Positions 32,815 to 42,652 of a DNA stretch of 64,000 bases are shown piece by piece. This stretch comes from Lolium rigidum (Eukaryota; Streptophyta; Magnoliopsida; Poales; Poaceae). The DNA is taken from contig NC_061514.1 in NCBI RefSeq assembly GCF_022539505.1, forward strand, positions 327,467,090 to 327,531,089, read 5' to 3'. Position 1 is the stretch's first letter, and the number at the start of each line of letters is the position of its first letter. A program made the translations under genes and the position numbers. Below the pieces are notes generated by a model. That model saw only the letters and a list, made by a program, of their open reading frames with translations. It was not told the DNA's origin and searched no databases.

Positions 32815-35382
32815 AATTATTGAGCCCATCTTAATGGCTATAAAGAAAGAACTTCTTGGGAGATAACCCATGTGTTATTTTGCTACAGTATTTTTGTTTT
32901 ATATTTGAGTCTTGGAAGTTGTTTACTACTGTAGCAACCTCTCCTTATCTTAGTTTTGTGTTTTGTTGTGCCAAGTAAAGTCTTTGATAGTAAAGTAAAT
33001 ACTAGATTTGGATTACTGCGCAGAAACAGATTTCTTTGCTGTCACGAATCTGGGTCTAATTCTCTGTAGGTAACTCAGATAATTAAGCCAATTTACGTGA
33101 GTGATCCTCAGATATGTACGCAACTTTCATTCAATTTGGGCATTTTCATTTGAGCAAGTCTGGTGGCCTAATAAAATCCATCTTTACGGACTGTTCTGTT
33201 TTGACAGATTCTGTCTTTTATTTCGTATTGCCTCTTTTGCTATGTTGGATGAATTTCTTTGATCCATTAATGTCCAGTAGCTTTATGCAATGTCCAGAAG
33301 TGTTAAGAATGATTGTGTCACCTCTGAACATGTGAATTTTTATTATGCACTAACCCTCTAATGAGTTGTTTCGAGTTTGGTGTGGAGGAAGTTTTCAAGG
33401 ATCAAGAGAGGAGTATGATGCAATATGATTAAGGAGAGTGAAAGCTCTAAGCTTGGGGATGCCCCGGTGGTTCACCCCTGCATATTCTAAGAAGACTCAA
33501 GCGTCTAAGCTTGGGGATGCCCAAGGCATCCCCTTCTTCATCGACAACATTATCGAGGTTCCTCCCCGAAACTATATTTTTATTCCGTCACATCTTATGT
33601 ACTTTGCTTGGAGCGTCGGTTTGTTTTTGTTTTTTGTTTTGTTTGAATAAAATGGATCCTAGCATTCACTTTATGGGAGAGAGACACGCTCCGCTGTAGC
33701 ATATGGACAAATATGTCCTTAGGCTCTACTCATATTATTCATGGCGAAGTTTCTTCTTCGTTAAATTGTTATATGGTTGGAATTGGAAAATGATACATGT
33801 AGTAAATTGCTATAATGTCTTGGATAATGTGATACTTGGCTGTTGTGCTCATGTTTAAGCTCTTGCATCATATACTTTGCACCCATTAATGAAGAAATAC
33901 TTAGAGCTTGCTAATTTGGTTTGCATATTTGGTTTCTCTAGAGTCTAGATAACATCTAGTATTGAGTTTTGAACAACAAGGAAGACGGTATGGAGTCTTA
34001 TAATGTTTACCATATGTCTTTTATGTGAGTTTTGCTGTACCGTTCATCCTTGTGTTTGTTTCAAATAACCTTGCTAGCCTAAACCTTGTATCGAGAGGGA
34101 ATACTTCTCATGCATCCAAAATACTTGAGCCAACCACTATGCCATTTGTGTCCACCATACCTACCTACTACATGGTATTTATCCGCCATTCCAAAGTAAA
34201 TTGCTTGAGTGCTACCTTTAAATTCCATCATTCACCTTTGCAATATATAGCTCATGGGACAAATAGCTTAAAAACTATTGTGGTATTGAATATGTACTTA
34301 TGCACTTTATCTCTTATTAAGTTGCTTGTTGTGCGATAACCATGTTTCTGGGGACGCCATCAACTATTCTTTGTTGAATATCATGTGAGTTGCTATGCAT
34401 GTCCGTCTTGTCTGAAGCAAGAGAGATCTACCACCTTCATGGTTGGAGCATGCATATTGTTAGAGAAGAACTTTGGGCCGCTAACTAAAGCCATGATTCA
34501 TGGTGGAAGTTTCAGTTTGGACATATATCCTCAATCTCATATGAGAATAATAATTGTTGCCACATGCTTATGCATTAAAGAGGAGTCCATTATCTGTTGT
34601 CCATGTTGTCCCGGTATGGATGTCTAAGTTGAGAATAATCAAAAGCGAGAAATCCAAAATGCGAGCTTTCTTCTTAGACCTTTGTACAGGCGGCATGGAG
34701 GTACCCCATTGTGACACTTGGTCAAAACATGTGCATTGCAAAGATCCGGTAGTCCAAGTTAATTAGGACAAGGTGCGGGCACTATTAGTATACTATGCAT
34801 GAGACTTGCAACTTGTAAGATATAATGTACATAACTCATATGCTTTATTACTACCGTTGACAAAATTGTTTCATGTTTTCAAAATAAAAGCTCTAGCACA
34901 AATATAGCAATCGATGCTTTCCTCTTTGAAGGACCATTCTTTTTTACTTTTATGTTGAGTCAGTTCACCTATCTCTCTCCACCTCAAGAAGCAAACACTT
35001 GTGTGAACTGTGCATTGATTCCTACATACTTGCATATTGTACTTGTTATATTACTCTATGTTGACAATTATCCATGAGATATACATGTTACAAGTTGAAA
35101 GCAACCGCTGAAACTTAATCTTCCTTTGTGTTGCTTCAATGCATTTACTTTGATTTATTGCTTTATGAGTTAACTCTTATGCAAGACTTATTAATACTTG
35201 TCTTGAAGTACTATTCATGAAAAGTCTTTGCTTTATGATTCACTTGTTTACTCATGTCATTACCATTGTTTTGATCGCTGCATTCACTACATATGTTTAC
35301 AAATAGTATGATCAAGGTTATGATGGCATATCACTTCAGAAATTATCTTTGTTATCGTTTTACCTGCTCGGGACGAGCAGAA
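32815..35382. other. Non-coding interior of the nested element
   Basis: No protein-coding region is supported. Contains three copies of CTAAGCTTGGGGATGC (33447-33462, 33505-33520 and, just before the 3' LTR, 35383-35398). The second copy is extended into the perfect hairpin GGGGATGCC-CAA-GGCATCCCC. Confidence 0.6.
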
Positions 35383-35399
35383 CTAAGCTTGGGGATGCT
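35383..35399 (+). promoter_or_regulatory. Polypurine-tract position before 3' LTR
   Basis: CTAAGCTTGGGGATGCT abuts the 3' LTR. This is where the plus-strand primer must be; the GGGGA core is short for a polypurine tract but is the conserved motif here. Confidence 0.55.
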
Positions 35400-37001
35400 T
35401 GATACGTCTCCGACGTATCGATAACTTCTTATGTTCTATGCCATATTATTGATGATACCTACATGTTTTATGCATACTTTATGTCATATTCGTGCATTTT
35501 CTGGAACTAAACTATTAACAAGATGCCGAAGTGCCAGTTCTCGTTTTCTGCTGTTTTTGGTTTCAGAAATCCTAGTAACGAAATATTCTCGGAATTGGAC
35601 GAAACGAAGACCCAGGGGCCTATTTTTCCACGGAGCTTCCAGAAGACCGAAGAACATACGAAGTGGGGCCACGAGGGGGCGACACCACAAGGCGGCGCGG
35701 CCAAGGGGGGCCCGCGCCGCCTATGGTGTGGCCCCCTCGTCGGGCCCCCGACTCTGCCCTTCCGCCTACTTAAAGCCTCCGTCGCGAAACCCCCGAGGCG
35801 AAAAACCACGATACGGAAAACCTTACCGAGACGCCGCCGCCGCCGATCCCATCTCGGGGGATCCCGGAGATCTCCTCCGGCACCCTGCCGGAGAGGGGAA
35901 TCACCTCCCGGAGGACTCTACACCGCCATGGTCGCCTCCCGGAGTGATGAGTGAGTAGTTCACCCCTGGACTATGGGTCCATAGCGGTAGCTAGATGGTT
36001 GTCTTCTCCTCATTGTGCTTCATTGTTGGATCTTGTGAGCTGCCTAACATGATCAAGATCATCTATCTGTAATACTCTATGTTGTGTTTGTCGGGATCCG
36101 ATGGATAGAGAATACCATGTCATGTTAATTATCAAGTTATTACACATGTGTTGTTTATGATCTTGCATGCTCTCCGTTACTAGTAGAGGCTCGGCCAAGT
36201 TTTTACTTTTAACTCCAAGAGGGAGTATTTATGCTCGATAGTGGGTTCATGCCTGCATTGACACCTGGGACGAGTGACGAGAAAGTTCTAAGGTTGTGTT
36301 GTGCTGTTGCCACTAGGGATAAAACATTGGCGCTATGTCCGAGGATGTAGTTGTTGATTACATTACGCACCATACTTAATGCAATTGTCCGTTGTTTGCA
36401 ACTTAATACTTGGAAGGGGTTCGGATGATAACTCGAAGGTGGACTTTTTAGGCATAGATGCGGTTGGATGGCGGTCTATGTACTTTGTCGTAATGCCCAA
36501 TTAAATCTCACTATACTTATCATGTCATGTATGTGCATTGTTATGCCCTCTCTATTTGTCAATTGCCCGACTGTAATTTGTTCACCCAACATGCTTTTAT
36601 CTTATGGGAGAGACACCTCTAGTGAACTGTGGACCCCGGTCCATTCTTTAATACTGAAATACAAATCTGCTTGCAATACTTGTTTTTACTATTTTCTCTC
36701 GCAAACAATCATCTTCCACACAATACGGTTAATCCTTTGTTACGGCAAGCCGGTGAGATTGACAACCTCACTCTGTTTCGTTGGGGCAAAGTACTTTGGT
36801 TGTGTTGTGCGGGTTCCACGTTGGCGCCGGAATCTACGGTGTTGCGCCGCACTACATCCCGCCGCCATCAACCTTCAACGTGCTTCTTGGCTCCTCCTGG
36901 TTCGATAAACCTTGGTTTCTTTCTGAGGGAAAACTTGCTGCTGTGCGCATCATACCTTCCTCTTGGGGTTGCCCAACGAACGTGTGAAATACACGCCATC
37001 A
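35400..37001 (+). repeat. 3' LTR of the nested element
   Basis: 1602 bp, same ends as the 5' LTR, with a few substitutions and compensating small indels. Confidence 0.92.
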
Positions 37002-38344
37002 CGTATCACATGATCCTCTGTGGCTGTTCGCCCCGATCGTCAGATTCATCTGGATCTTATGCGCCCAATGTTGTTGTTGCTCCTGCTGTTTCAGCACCCG
37101 CTCATCCACACAAACGGTTTCAAAGTGGGATCTCTCAGCCCAAGCTTATCACTTTCGCCGATCCCAAGTGGAAGGTGGCCATGGATGAGGAATTTCTGAC
37201 CCTAAAACAAAACAGTGCTTGGCGCCTTGTTCCTGCTGGTACTGGCAAAAATGTGATCGATTGCAGGTGTGTTTATAAAGTGAAGCGCCGAGCTGATGGT
37301 TTTGTTGATCGCTATAAGGCTCGGTTGGTTGCGAAAGGGTTCAAGCAATGCTATGGCATAGACTACGAGGACACCTTCAGTCATGTGGTTAAGGCGGCTA
37401 CGATTCGACTAGTGTGAAAAACTGGCATCTTCGTCAGCTAGATGTGAAGAACGCGTTTTTGCATGGTGTTCTGGAAGAAGAGGTCTACATGCGACAACCT
37501 CCAGGATATGAGGAGAATCTAGGATATGTTTGTAAGTTGGAGAAGGCTTTGTATGGGTTAAAGCAGGCGCCCCGTGCCTGGTATTTTCGGCTTAGCTCCA
37601 AGCTCAAGTATCTTGGTTTTTGTGCTTCCAAGGTTTGTCAGTTTTTACATGCATCAACTACGATTACGTCTCTTGGACTTCGATTGAGTAGGTCTTCTTC
37701 TACTTTAGTCAGTGCATTTTGTGATGCGGATTGGGCAGGATATCCTAATGATAGAAGGCCTATTGGAGGATTTGCAGTATTTTTTTGAATCTAATATGAT
37801 CTTATGGAGGCAAGATGCTACAGTGTATAGGTCTAGTATAGAGGCAGAGTATAAAGTTTTAGCTAATGCTACAACTGAAGTTATATGGGTTCAAAGTCTG
37901 CTTGCTGAATTGGGAGTGTCATAGGATAAAGTGGCGCACTTGTGGTGTGAAAATATTAGAGCTACTTACCTCTCAGCTAATCCAGTGTTTTATGCACGGA
38001 CCAAACATATTCAAGTGGATTATCACTTTGTTCGTGAGAGGGTTGCTCAGAAGCTCTTAGCTAGACATTCGGTTTGTTCCATCAGAAGACCAAGTGGCTG
38101 ATAGTTTTACAAAGTCACTTTCTACTAGACAACTAGCAGTGTTTCGTCACAATCTTAACTTCGATAAGTTATGATTGAGGGAGGTGTTAAATATCATGTA
38201 TAGCTAGTTGTGTATATGCATGGTCTCTATGTTGTATTTGTACCCCTCACATATAGGAGGTGGACTGTATATGTACAGATGTCTGTTATATATAAACACA
38301 CCACAGCCCTGTGTAGGGTTACCACTTCCCATATGTTTTGATAC
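37002..38344 (+). mobile_element. Ty1/copia relic B, right part with 3' LTR
   Basis: Coding resumes after the CGTAT duplication, covers reverse transcriptase and RNase H with an internal deletion, and is followed by the purine-rich GATTGAGGGAGG (about 38174-38185). A 3' LTR segment then starts near TGTTAAATATCATG and ends CATATGTTTTGATA, matching the 5' LTR tail. The 3' LTR carries TATATATAAACACACC, the promoter-like box found also in the 5' tail. Confidence 0.8.
37009..38103 (+). pseudogene. Copia reverse transcriptase / RNase H, deleted
   Basis: Segment 37080-37417 has [18 protein letters not shown] and [13 protein letters not shown], the copia RT start. The frame breaks at 37417 and resumes with [20 protein letters not shown] (catalytic Asp region) and [16 protein letters not shown]. 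The part with the YVDD box is deleted: sequence jumps near 37625 to the RNase H, with [17 protein letters not shown] and [15 protein letters not shown], and then [15 protein letters not shown]. Non-functional. Confidence 0.82.
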
Positions 38345-39054
38345 GTTTCCAGGCGATTTAGGGTTTTCTTGCCTCCTATCGGCCGCCGGCGATCTACCTC
38401 GCCTTTTGTGGCCTTAGGGCGATGGAGGCGAAATGAATCTCGATCCTTGTCGACGGGGAATTTTTTTTTGATGTTTTACTCAGTCTGCTTAGAGTTTGTG
38501 TTCTATTTAGAAAGGTTTGGCAATGTCGACTCCTTAAAGATGGAATAAAGTCTTCCATGTCAAGCTCCCGTTCTGACAGCGTCTAGCGTCACCAGGGGGC
38601 AGGAGGGGTGGGGTGGGAGGGAGAGATGTACATGTATGGAATATAATTTTTTCCCAAAAAAATTCGATACTTCAGAACATGTATTTTATGTAGAGGGATG
38701 ATATGCACTCGGGAGCCGTATGAATTTCCGAAAACACATGGAACTGACTTTTTTTCCTCATCCTCATCAGAGTGTGACAACAACCATAGATCCACAAATC
38801 ACCCTCCCGGTCGCCCTAACGTCTCTCCGAGGAAAACGGTCATAGCTAAAACCACGTATACATCCATCTCTCATAACCTCAAAAGAATTAATATTTCTAA
38901 AAAAACCGATCGATTAAGCAACACATCTATCAAGGTTCAAAAGGGTCTATGTTGCCTCTATGCCCATTCTAGGTTGCACTTACTGTGTTGTGGGCCCAAA
39001 AAAGAATTATAGCACGAAAATGGTGGAAACCCACCCATCTGCCACGACAAAAAT
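38345..39054. other. Unassigned DNA between copia relic and inverted cluster
   Basis: Nothing identifiable as a gene. A GC-rich stretch at 38345-38440 (GGCGATTTAGGGTTTTCTTG) looks like the 5' UTR of some grass retroelement. The rest is AT-rich and low in structure. Confidence 0.35.
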
Positions 39055-39306
39055 ATGCACTCCCGGTCCAGAGCGAGCAAGGCCACACCCTACTGTAAAG
39101 CAACAACACGGTGCTTCTGTAGAAACCGGACGGGATCATGGAGCGTGTGCGCCAGAACCTTGCAAGAATTTCAACCGAACTACGGCGGATGCTACGTCGA
39201 AGGTGGCGACGACTGGAATCCATGGAGTGAAGATGGTGGTTACAGGACCGGCAGCACCCTTCCGCAGCTTTTCTGCTTGGCGAGCTGTCCTTATGGTATG
39301 TTGTAG
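39055..39306 (+). CDS. Gly/Tyr-rich exon-like segment, copy C (uninterrupted)
   Basis: Open for 83 codons: NYGGCYVEGGDDWNPWSEDG then GYRTGSTLPQ. This copy has TGG (Trp) at the position of the shared TGA in copies A and B. Upstream sequence is also alignable (KQQHGASVET here against STQHGAFSEN in copy A). It sits about 490 bp upstream of three-exon gene copy C on the same strand. Whether it is a separate short gene or an old first exon cannot be decided; no domain is recognised. Confidence 0.35.
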   Translation: MHSRSRASKATPYCKATTRCFCRNRTGSWSVCARTLQEFQPNYGGCYVEGGDDWNPWSEDGGYRTGSTLPQLFCLASCPYGML

Positions 39307-39796
39307 CGAAAAGCTAAGTTTTGTGTTACCAGTTTGGTGATTTGAATGGAGCGCGGCAACTCTCCAAAAGAATGGATCATTTGGGAAAACAAATCAGTTC
39401 AGAGTCATCTTGGGCCCAAATCTCTCACGGAGATAGACGCTTGAGCTGGGCCGGGCTAATGGAACAGAGAACGGAAGGCCTTCCAGAGCTTGTTCGTTCG
39501 CGTTCATATACCGTTCCTTCTAGTTTCCCTCCCCTTCTTCTCCCAAACAACACCTCGACCCCCTGCTCTGCTCCAGCCAGTCCAAGAACTCCACCGCGCG
39601 CTCCCCACCCAATCCTCGCCGCTCCCCACCCAATCCAAGAACTTGGCCGCCGGGAACCTCCCTCGCCGACCTATCCAAGCGTTCTTGGTTGAAGCGACGC
39701 CGGGGAAGACAGGGAGCTCATCTCTTCCCGCGCGCAGGGCAAGAACCACGCGCGCGCGGCCGACCAAGACCGGCCAAGAAACCCTCAAGATCGGAC
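39307..39796 (+). promoter_or_regulatory. Upstream region of three-exon gene, copy C
   Basis: Aligns in inverted orientation with 18141-18663 and 26733-27250, including the AATCTCTCACGGAGA block and a CT-rich leader. Candidate promoter and 5' UTR by position. Confidence 0.4.
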
Positions 39797-41674
39797 ATGG
39801 CGAGGGCGCCGAAGCGTGAGCGCGGCCCTGTCAGGCGTGTGCTTCGAGGCGCGGTGGCGCTCGGCGGCGGCGCCATCGACTGCCTCCTCCACCCCGGCGT
39901 CTTCTTCCGCTCCAAGAACGCGAGAAGGGCCAGTGTAGCAGCAGACATGGCCAGGAAGAACTGGCGCGACGACGCGCAGCCTGCGGGGGAGCCTCTACTC
40001 CGGCGAGCGGCAGCACGCGCCCGCCGCGCCGTCGACGCTGTGCTCCATCTCAGACGGCGAGCGGCGGCACGCGCCCGCCGCGCCGTCGACGCTGTGCTCC
40101 ATCCCGGACGGTGCGCGCTCGCCGTCATCCGCAACCTCCTCCAGCGCGCGCGCGCCGTAGGCCGCGACTTCCTCCAGCGCGTGCTCCGCCTCGTCCCCGA
40201 GTTCATCCGCCGCCTGCTGCGTCGGCGGCAACCCTTCCTGCCACAGGGAGTGGGCACGCCGGCGCCATCGCCGGCGCCATCATCGCCGCCGCCGCGGAGG
40301 GACTACGCGTTTATGTACCCCAATGATCCTAGTCGTCGGCGTCCGTGTGCCCCGACCCCCCCTCCGCCTCCACCGCCCCCTCCGCCTCCACCGCCCCCTC
40401 CGCCTCCACCACCCTCTCCGGCGCGGCGTGAGACTTTCGTAAGGATTCTTCCCTTCTGCCATCAAATTCTGCGTGCTTTATACATAATTTGCTGCATCCA
40501 TGTTCTGTGCCTGAATGTGTGTGGTGATTCCATCTGGAATCTTCAGTTGCAGACATTTCTGCATGACTTCTTGCGTTCCATATTGACCACATGCCACATA
40601 GGTTAGTCCCACAATTAATCTGCGAACAAGAAGCACTATCAGGAAGATGTTGGCTCCAGATTACTAAACTGAAAGTTCTGTCCTTGTATGATGTATAGGA
40701 TTCACGCCAGTCTGTGGGTGATTCTATCTGGAGTCTTGACTTGCTTCTTTGGGGTCTGCTTGAGTTGCAGGCATTGAGATTATTACCAAACGGGAGAATT
40801 ATGTGCATTGATTATTACCTGCTAGTTTACTTAATCTTATAGGAGTAATTTCAGAGCATTTCAATTATGACATGGACGGTTTTATTATGCTACTGGTGAT
40901 TTCATAAACATTCTGTTCTGCTGACTTGGACTGAATTTGCGGCTAACCAAATTTAGTGCATTCCATTATGTTGGTTGCATTGTCATCAGTACCATAATTT
41001 GTCCTCTCCTTAGTCCTTATGATTCTTGTTGAGAGATATAAAGTGGAAAGCACTAAATTTTGGAGGCAATGTAAATTTATGAACCTGCAAGGTAGGAAAG
41101 GGGGTTCATGCATTCTTGTTTACCCATACCCTGAATTAGATGACAAGCCAAGTCACTGAATATTGCTCAACTCGTCAATCCAGTCAATGAATTCAGACAA
41201 TCTAAGCATATATGCACACAAATGATCATGATGCCTTAGGAACTACTTATTGATTGCTATTGTGGTTCATTTTCTGTCAGGAAATTGATGGTGAGGTAGT
41301 ACCAGAGGCGGTCGTCAGACAATATGCCTCCTATTACAGAGCGTCTAGAGTGTGCCCGGCGAACTCAGAAGTATGCCATTTGTGCACTTTTGAAACTCGA
41401 AAGTCCAACAATTGCATCGTGCGTACTAACAATGTAAGGCATCCCCCACCTGTGCATCGTTTTAGCTCAGCACACTTTCTCCCTTTGAATTGGAGCTCAT
41501 TTTGATTCCATTCGATAGATGCTCAGGCATTGCTCGTACGATCATGGTAGGTGGGAGGGTGTTTGGTGCCGCAAGGTTGGCTGCGTGATGAAGCTTCGCT
41601 CTGCCCGTGACCTGGCTCGCCACACCCTCTTCTGCCATACTCTCTCTTCTGATTGGTGGCAAGAGTATGTCTGA
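39797..41674 (+). CDS. Three-exon gene for basic, proline-rich Cys/His protein, copy C
   Basis: Exon 1 is 39797-40438 (donor GTAAGG), exon 2 is 41281-41433 (TGTCAG acceptor, GTAAGG donor), and exon 3 is 41519-41674 (GATAG acceptor, TGA stop). Lengths 642, 153 and 156 bp keep both introns in phase 0. The product is 316 residues. Cys/His ligands match copy A: C239-x6-C246-x2-C249-x9-C259, C270-x3-H274, C282-x4-C287-x12-H300-x3-C304, then DWW. Surrounding residues differ a lot, so spacing is preserved while sequence drifts, which favours a real zinc-binding fold. Exon 1 has an in-frame 54-bp duplication (40001-40108) adding a third Arg-rich repeat, and a long proline run in place of the QPSTPKR linkers. 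It faces F-box copy 3 tail to tail. The family is unrecognised; DNA or RNA binding would be a guess from the basic N-terminus. Confidence 0.75.
40001..40108 (+). repeat. In-frame 54-bp tandem duplication in exon 1 of copy C
   Basis: Two units starting CGGCGAGCGGCAGCACG (40001) and CGGCGAGCGGCGGCACG (40055), period 54 bp, 18 codons. Absent from copies A and B, so specific to copy C. Confidence 0.9.
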
Positions 41675-42479
41675 CGATAGGTACTGTATTTTCCTTCTTA
41701 AAATGAACCTTTTACTTCTGATGTGAATAAATGTAAAGACTAGCCATGTAGTAGCTTTCCTATATTTTTAGAATTAAAGTAAACTCTTTTTTCCATTATC
41801 TTTCCAGGGCAGAACGAAACAAAGTGAAAGCTGATTTTACAGGAAATGAGGAAGTAACAATGAAGGCTGGCGTTGTGCTCTTTTTTTCTCGAACACATGC
41901 CTATTACAAGAAGCCGTCGAGAAGATGGGATCATACAGGGAGGTAGCAGAGCTAAAGTTCAAAGCAAAGAAAAGAAAAACTATGTGTTGTGCTCTTCGGT
42001 TCTTTGCTTGTTATGCTACGGTTGTCAAACTTGGGATGTTGCTGATTTGTACTTAAATTGTGTGCTTCTGTTGTATATTGGAATTCGTGAATGTCCAACG
42101 TTGATCTCTGGTTGTTCTTGCTTTCTATGAGCATCTCTGGTTGTTCTTGCTTTTCTTCTCCCTCTGTTACTGCTTCGCATTTCTCTCATTTCCTTAAAGC
42201 TCTTCCTATGATTATGGCCGTATGAGCTCAGACCACTGTCAAGTTCATATGCCTGCTTCTACTGCTTATTACAGAGAGCTGCAAAAGAACGTCCCTGATG
42301 TTTTCTTCTATTTCCCACACACAACGGAGTTCCCTGATGATGGACTCAACAATGTTACACTGGAGTAACATAGATATCTTGAACATTATATATCTTATAA
42401 TGCTGTCAATGAAGAATTTGCGTGGCCATCTTCAATGTTCGATGCTGATCCTGATTTCCAGTGGTAGGCAACTTCCTTG
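41675..42479. other. Spacer downstream of three-exon gene copy C
   Basis: No gene supported. It would contain the 3' UTR of copy C; AATAAA-type signals occur (ATGAATAAATG near 41725). Confidence 0.4.
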
Positions 42480-42652
42480 ATGTTACTTGCTCTCCCGAGA
42501 TCAAGGAGATATATGTTTTGCAATTTCGATAAACTGTTCTGGCAAGCTGAATGCGGTATTTGTACCCACCACTGAGATTGATCGCCAAATTCCATCATTG
42601 GTTGCCCAAATAAAATGTTCTCCTGAATTGTCACATTTTGGATCCAGCACAT
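42480..42652 (-). pseudogene. ABCC transporter relic with signature motif, copy 3
   Basis: On the minus strand it reads WIQNVTIQENILFGQPM (segment after the first ABC domain's Q-loop), then MEFGDQSQ. A neighbouring frame gives INLSGGYKYRIQLARTVYRN, a mutated ABC signature (LSGG followed by Q-to-Y changes) with its helix, and then YLLD of Walker B. A deletion removes residues between QPM and MEFGD. The family is the same as the Walker A relics at 8207 and 13317, but a later exon of that domain. It lies between the inverted F-box and three-exon genes, the equivalent position. Not functional. Confidence 0.7.

Larger units (their letters stand above)
30283..37001 (+). mobile_element. Full-length LTR retrotransposon, nested in copia relic B
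   Basis: Two LTRs of 1602 bp each (30283-31884 and 35400-37001) start TGATACGTCTCC and end ACGCCATCA. They flank a 3515-bp interior with primer site and polypurine-like tract. The direct duplication CGTAT is at 30278-30282 and 37002-37006. No reverse transcriptase or integrase is encoded, so it must have moved with proteins from a partner element, presumably Ty3/gypsy given the tRNA-Asp primer. LTRs differ at only scattered positions, so insertion is relatively recent. Confidence 0.93.
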
